Source of the DNA: Oreocharis arfaki
Lineage: Eukaryota; Chordata; Aves; Passeriformes; Paramythiidae
Assembly (NCBI GenBank): GCA_013398015.1
Contig: VZRR01013401.1
Coordinates: 337,548 to 401,547, forward strand
Reading direction: 5' to 3'
DNA: 64,000 bases
In this document: positions 63,401-64,000 of the stretch, one piece after another
How the letters are laid out: each line of letters starts with the position of its first letter
Numbering within the stretch: the first letter of the stretch is position 1
Position numbers and translations under genes: made by a program
Notes under the pieces: model-generated
Database searches by the model: none
The model's input: only the letters and a program-made list of their open reading frames with translations
Told to the model about the DNA's origin: nothing

Positions 63401-63525
63401 TTTCCTTGTAACAAATAATGGTAATGATTTATTAATTGTAACTAAGGATTAATTTTATATAAATGGCTGGGATAAGGGCTTTTTTGTTGTTCATTTTAGT
63501 CTTGTTGCTGCCTTCTGGTATGATT
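60493..63525. other. Non-coding stretch
   Basis: AT-rich, with no gene recognised. It holds a possible ancient repeat remnant at 61785-61855 (listed separately) and poly-T runs. Confidence 0.55.
61785..61855. repeat. Possible ancient amniote repeat remnant
   Basis: The text 'gctcacatgagtagtcccat' followed by 'tgatctcagtgggaga' resembles an old palindromic repeat (tcccattga-cttcaatggga with ctcacatgagtag) that I recall as common in turtles, crocodilians and birds. Only a short stretch matches and I cannot assign a family. The 73-codon open frame across it (61675-61896) is therefore doubtful as a gene. Confidence 0.35.
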
Positions 63526-63670
63526 CAAAGAATCCCATGATTGTTAAGGTTGGAAGTGACCGCTAGAAATCTTCTATCCCAACCTCTTTGATCAAGCATG
63601 GTTCCTTGGAGCATGTTATTCAGTGTGTCCAGATGGCTTTTGAATATCTGCACTGAGAGACTGCTGCATT
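63526..63670 (-). mobile_element. CR1 LINE 3'-end fragment, antisense
   Basis: Plus-strand text caaagaatcccatgattgtt followed by aaggttggaagtgacc is a diverged reverse complement of the CR1 3' end. It is followed by tatcccaacctctttgatca and 'tgtgtccagatggcttttgaatatctgcac'. It belongs to a different CR1 subfamily from the copy at 26242, judging by the gtccagatggcttttgaata block. 5'-truncated. Confidence 0.85.
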
Positions 63671-64000
63671 AAGTTTACAAGAGTTTAGCACAAAATAACT
63701 TCTGCTCCTTGTATTCCAGCTGGTCCTCAGAGATCAGAGGGGCTGAGTGCAGCCTGGTTTAAATTCTGATTATACCCAATTCAGCACTTTAAGTCTGGTC
63801 ATGTTCAAGGGACCTTGCATGGTCCAAATTCACCGTTAACATGGCTTTTTTGAAAATACAGGAAAGGACATTCAGGATTGCCCATGATAAATGCACTAAC
63901 TATACTGTTACGTGTGTTGTGACAGAAAGTATAGTAAGACATATCAAATAGTGAGATATTTATACATATATATATAAACAAATATTCTCAGATGTTCTCC
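63671..64000. other. Non-coding tail of window
   Basis: Some of the first ~80 bp (including gctggtcctcagagatcaga) may be further decayed CR1. The rest is AT-rich, with a short TA-rich run at 63963-63980. No gene. Confidence 0.5.

Noticed and set aside
1..64000. CRISPR arrays, bacterial operons, tRNA or rRNA genes
   Set aside because: No regularly spaced identical repeats, no tRNA cloverleaf or B-box pairs that I could see, and all other evidence indicates vertebrate DNA.

Overview
The window looks like bird (avian) nuclear DNA. The evidence is several chicken-repeat-1 (CR1) retrotransposon pieces in both orientations, three long terminal repeats (LTRs) that I recognise as avian endogenous-retrovirus types, AT-rich sequence throughout, and two assembly gaps (runs of N). 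I see no Alu, L1 or other mammal-specific repeats, no operons, and no tRNA or rRNA genes. No intact protein-coding gene is supported. The stretch reads as a gene desert or the inside of a very long intron; the sequence alone cannot tell which.

Layout. 1-8329: AT-rich single-copy-looking DNA with small simple repeats and a 48-bp gap. About 8330-9195: an ERV LTR-like element containing degenerate ~40-bp modules. 9196-12222: nothing recognisable. 12223-12282: the first ~60 bp of an ERV LTR, joined directly to a long decayed CR1 LINE (12283-15113, + strand). That CR1 has relics of ORF1 (SGNH-esterase-like tail) and ORF2 (endonuclease and reverse transcriptase) and has lost most of the RT core. 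15114-24193: non-coding, with a GC-rich patch near 19.8-20.1 kb. 24194-24771: an almost complete solo LTR (+). 26242-26510: CR1 3' end (-). 26941-27589: a solo LTR (-) with clean TG...CA termini. 27590-46129: long AT-rich region with a second gap (130 N) beside a poly-T/poly-A tract, an exon-like open segment at 32.8 kb, and an old four-unit tandem array near 44 kb. 46130-46285 (+), about 49830-50122 (+), 51453-51562 (-) and 63526-63670 (-): further CR1 fragments.

The observation most worth following up is 59587-60492. One forward frame stays open for about 302 codons apart from two internal stops. It encodes a hydrophobic segment, many cysteines and N-glycosylation sequons. It may be a decayed secreted or envelope-like coding sequence, but I cannot identify it. 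Other leads are the LTR-CR1 chimeric junction, the decayed tandem array, candidate conserved regulatory patches near 25.2 and 47.1 kb, and two unexplained GC-rich islands. I found no convincing new biological system.
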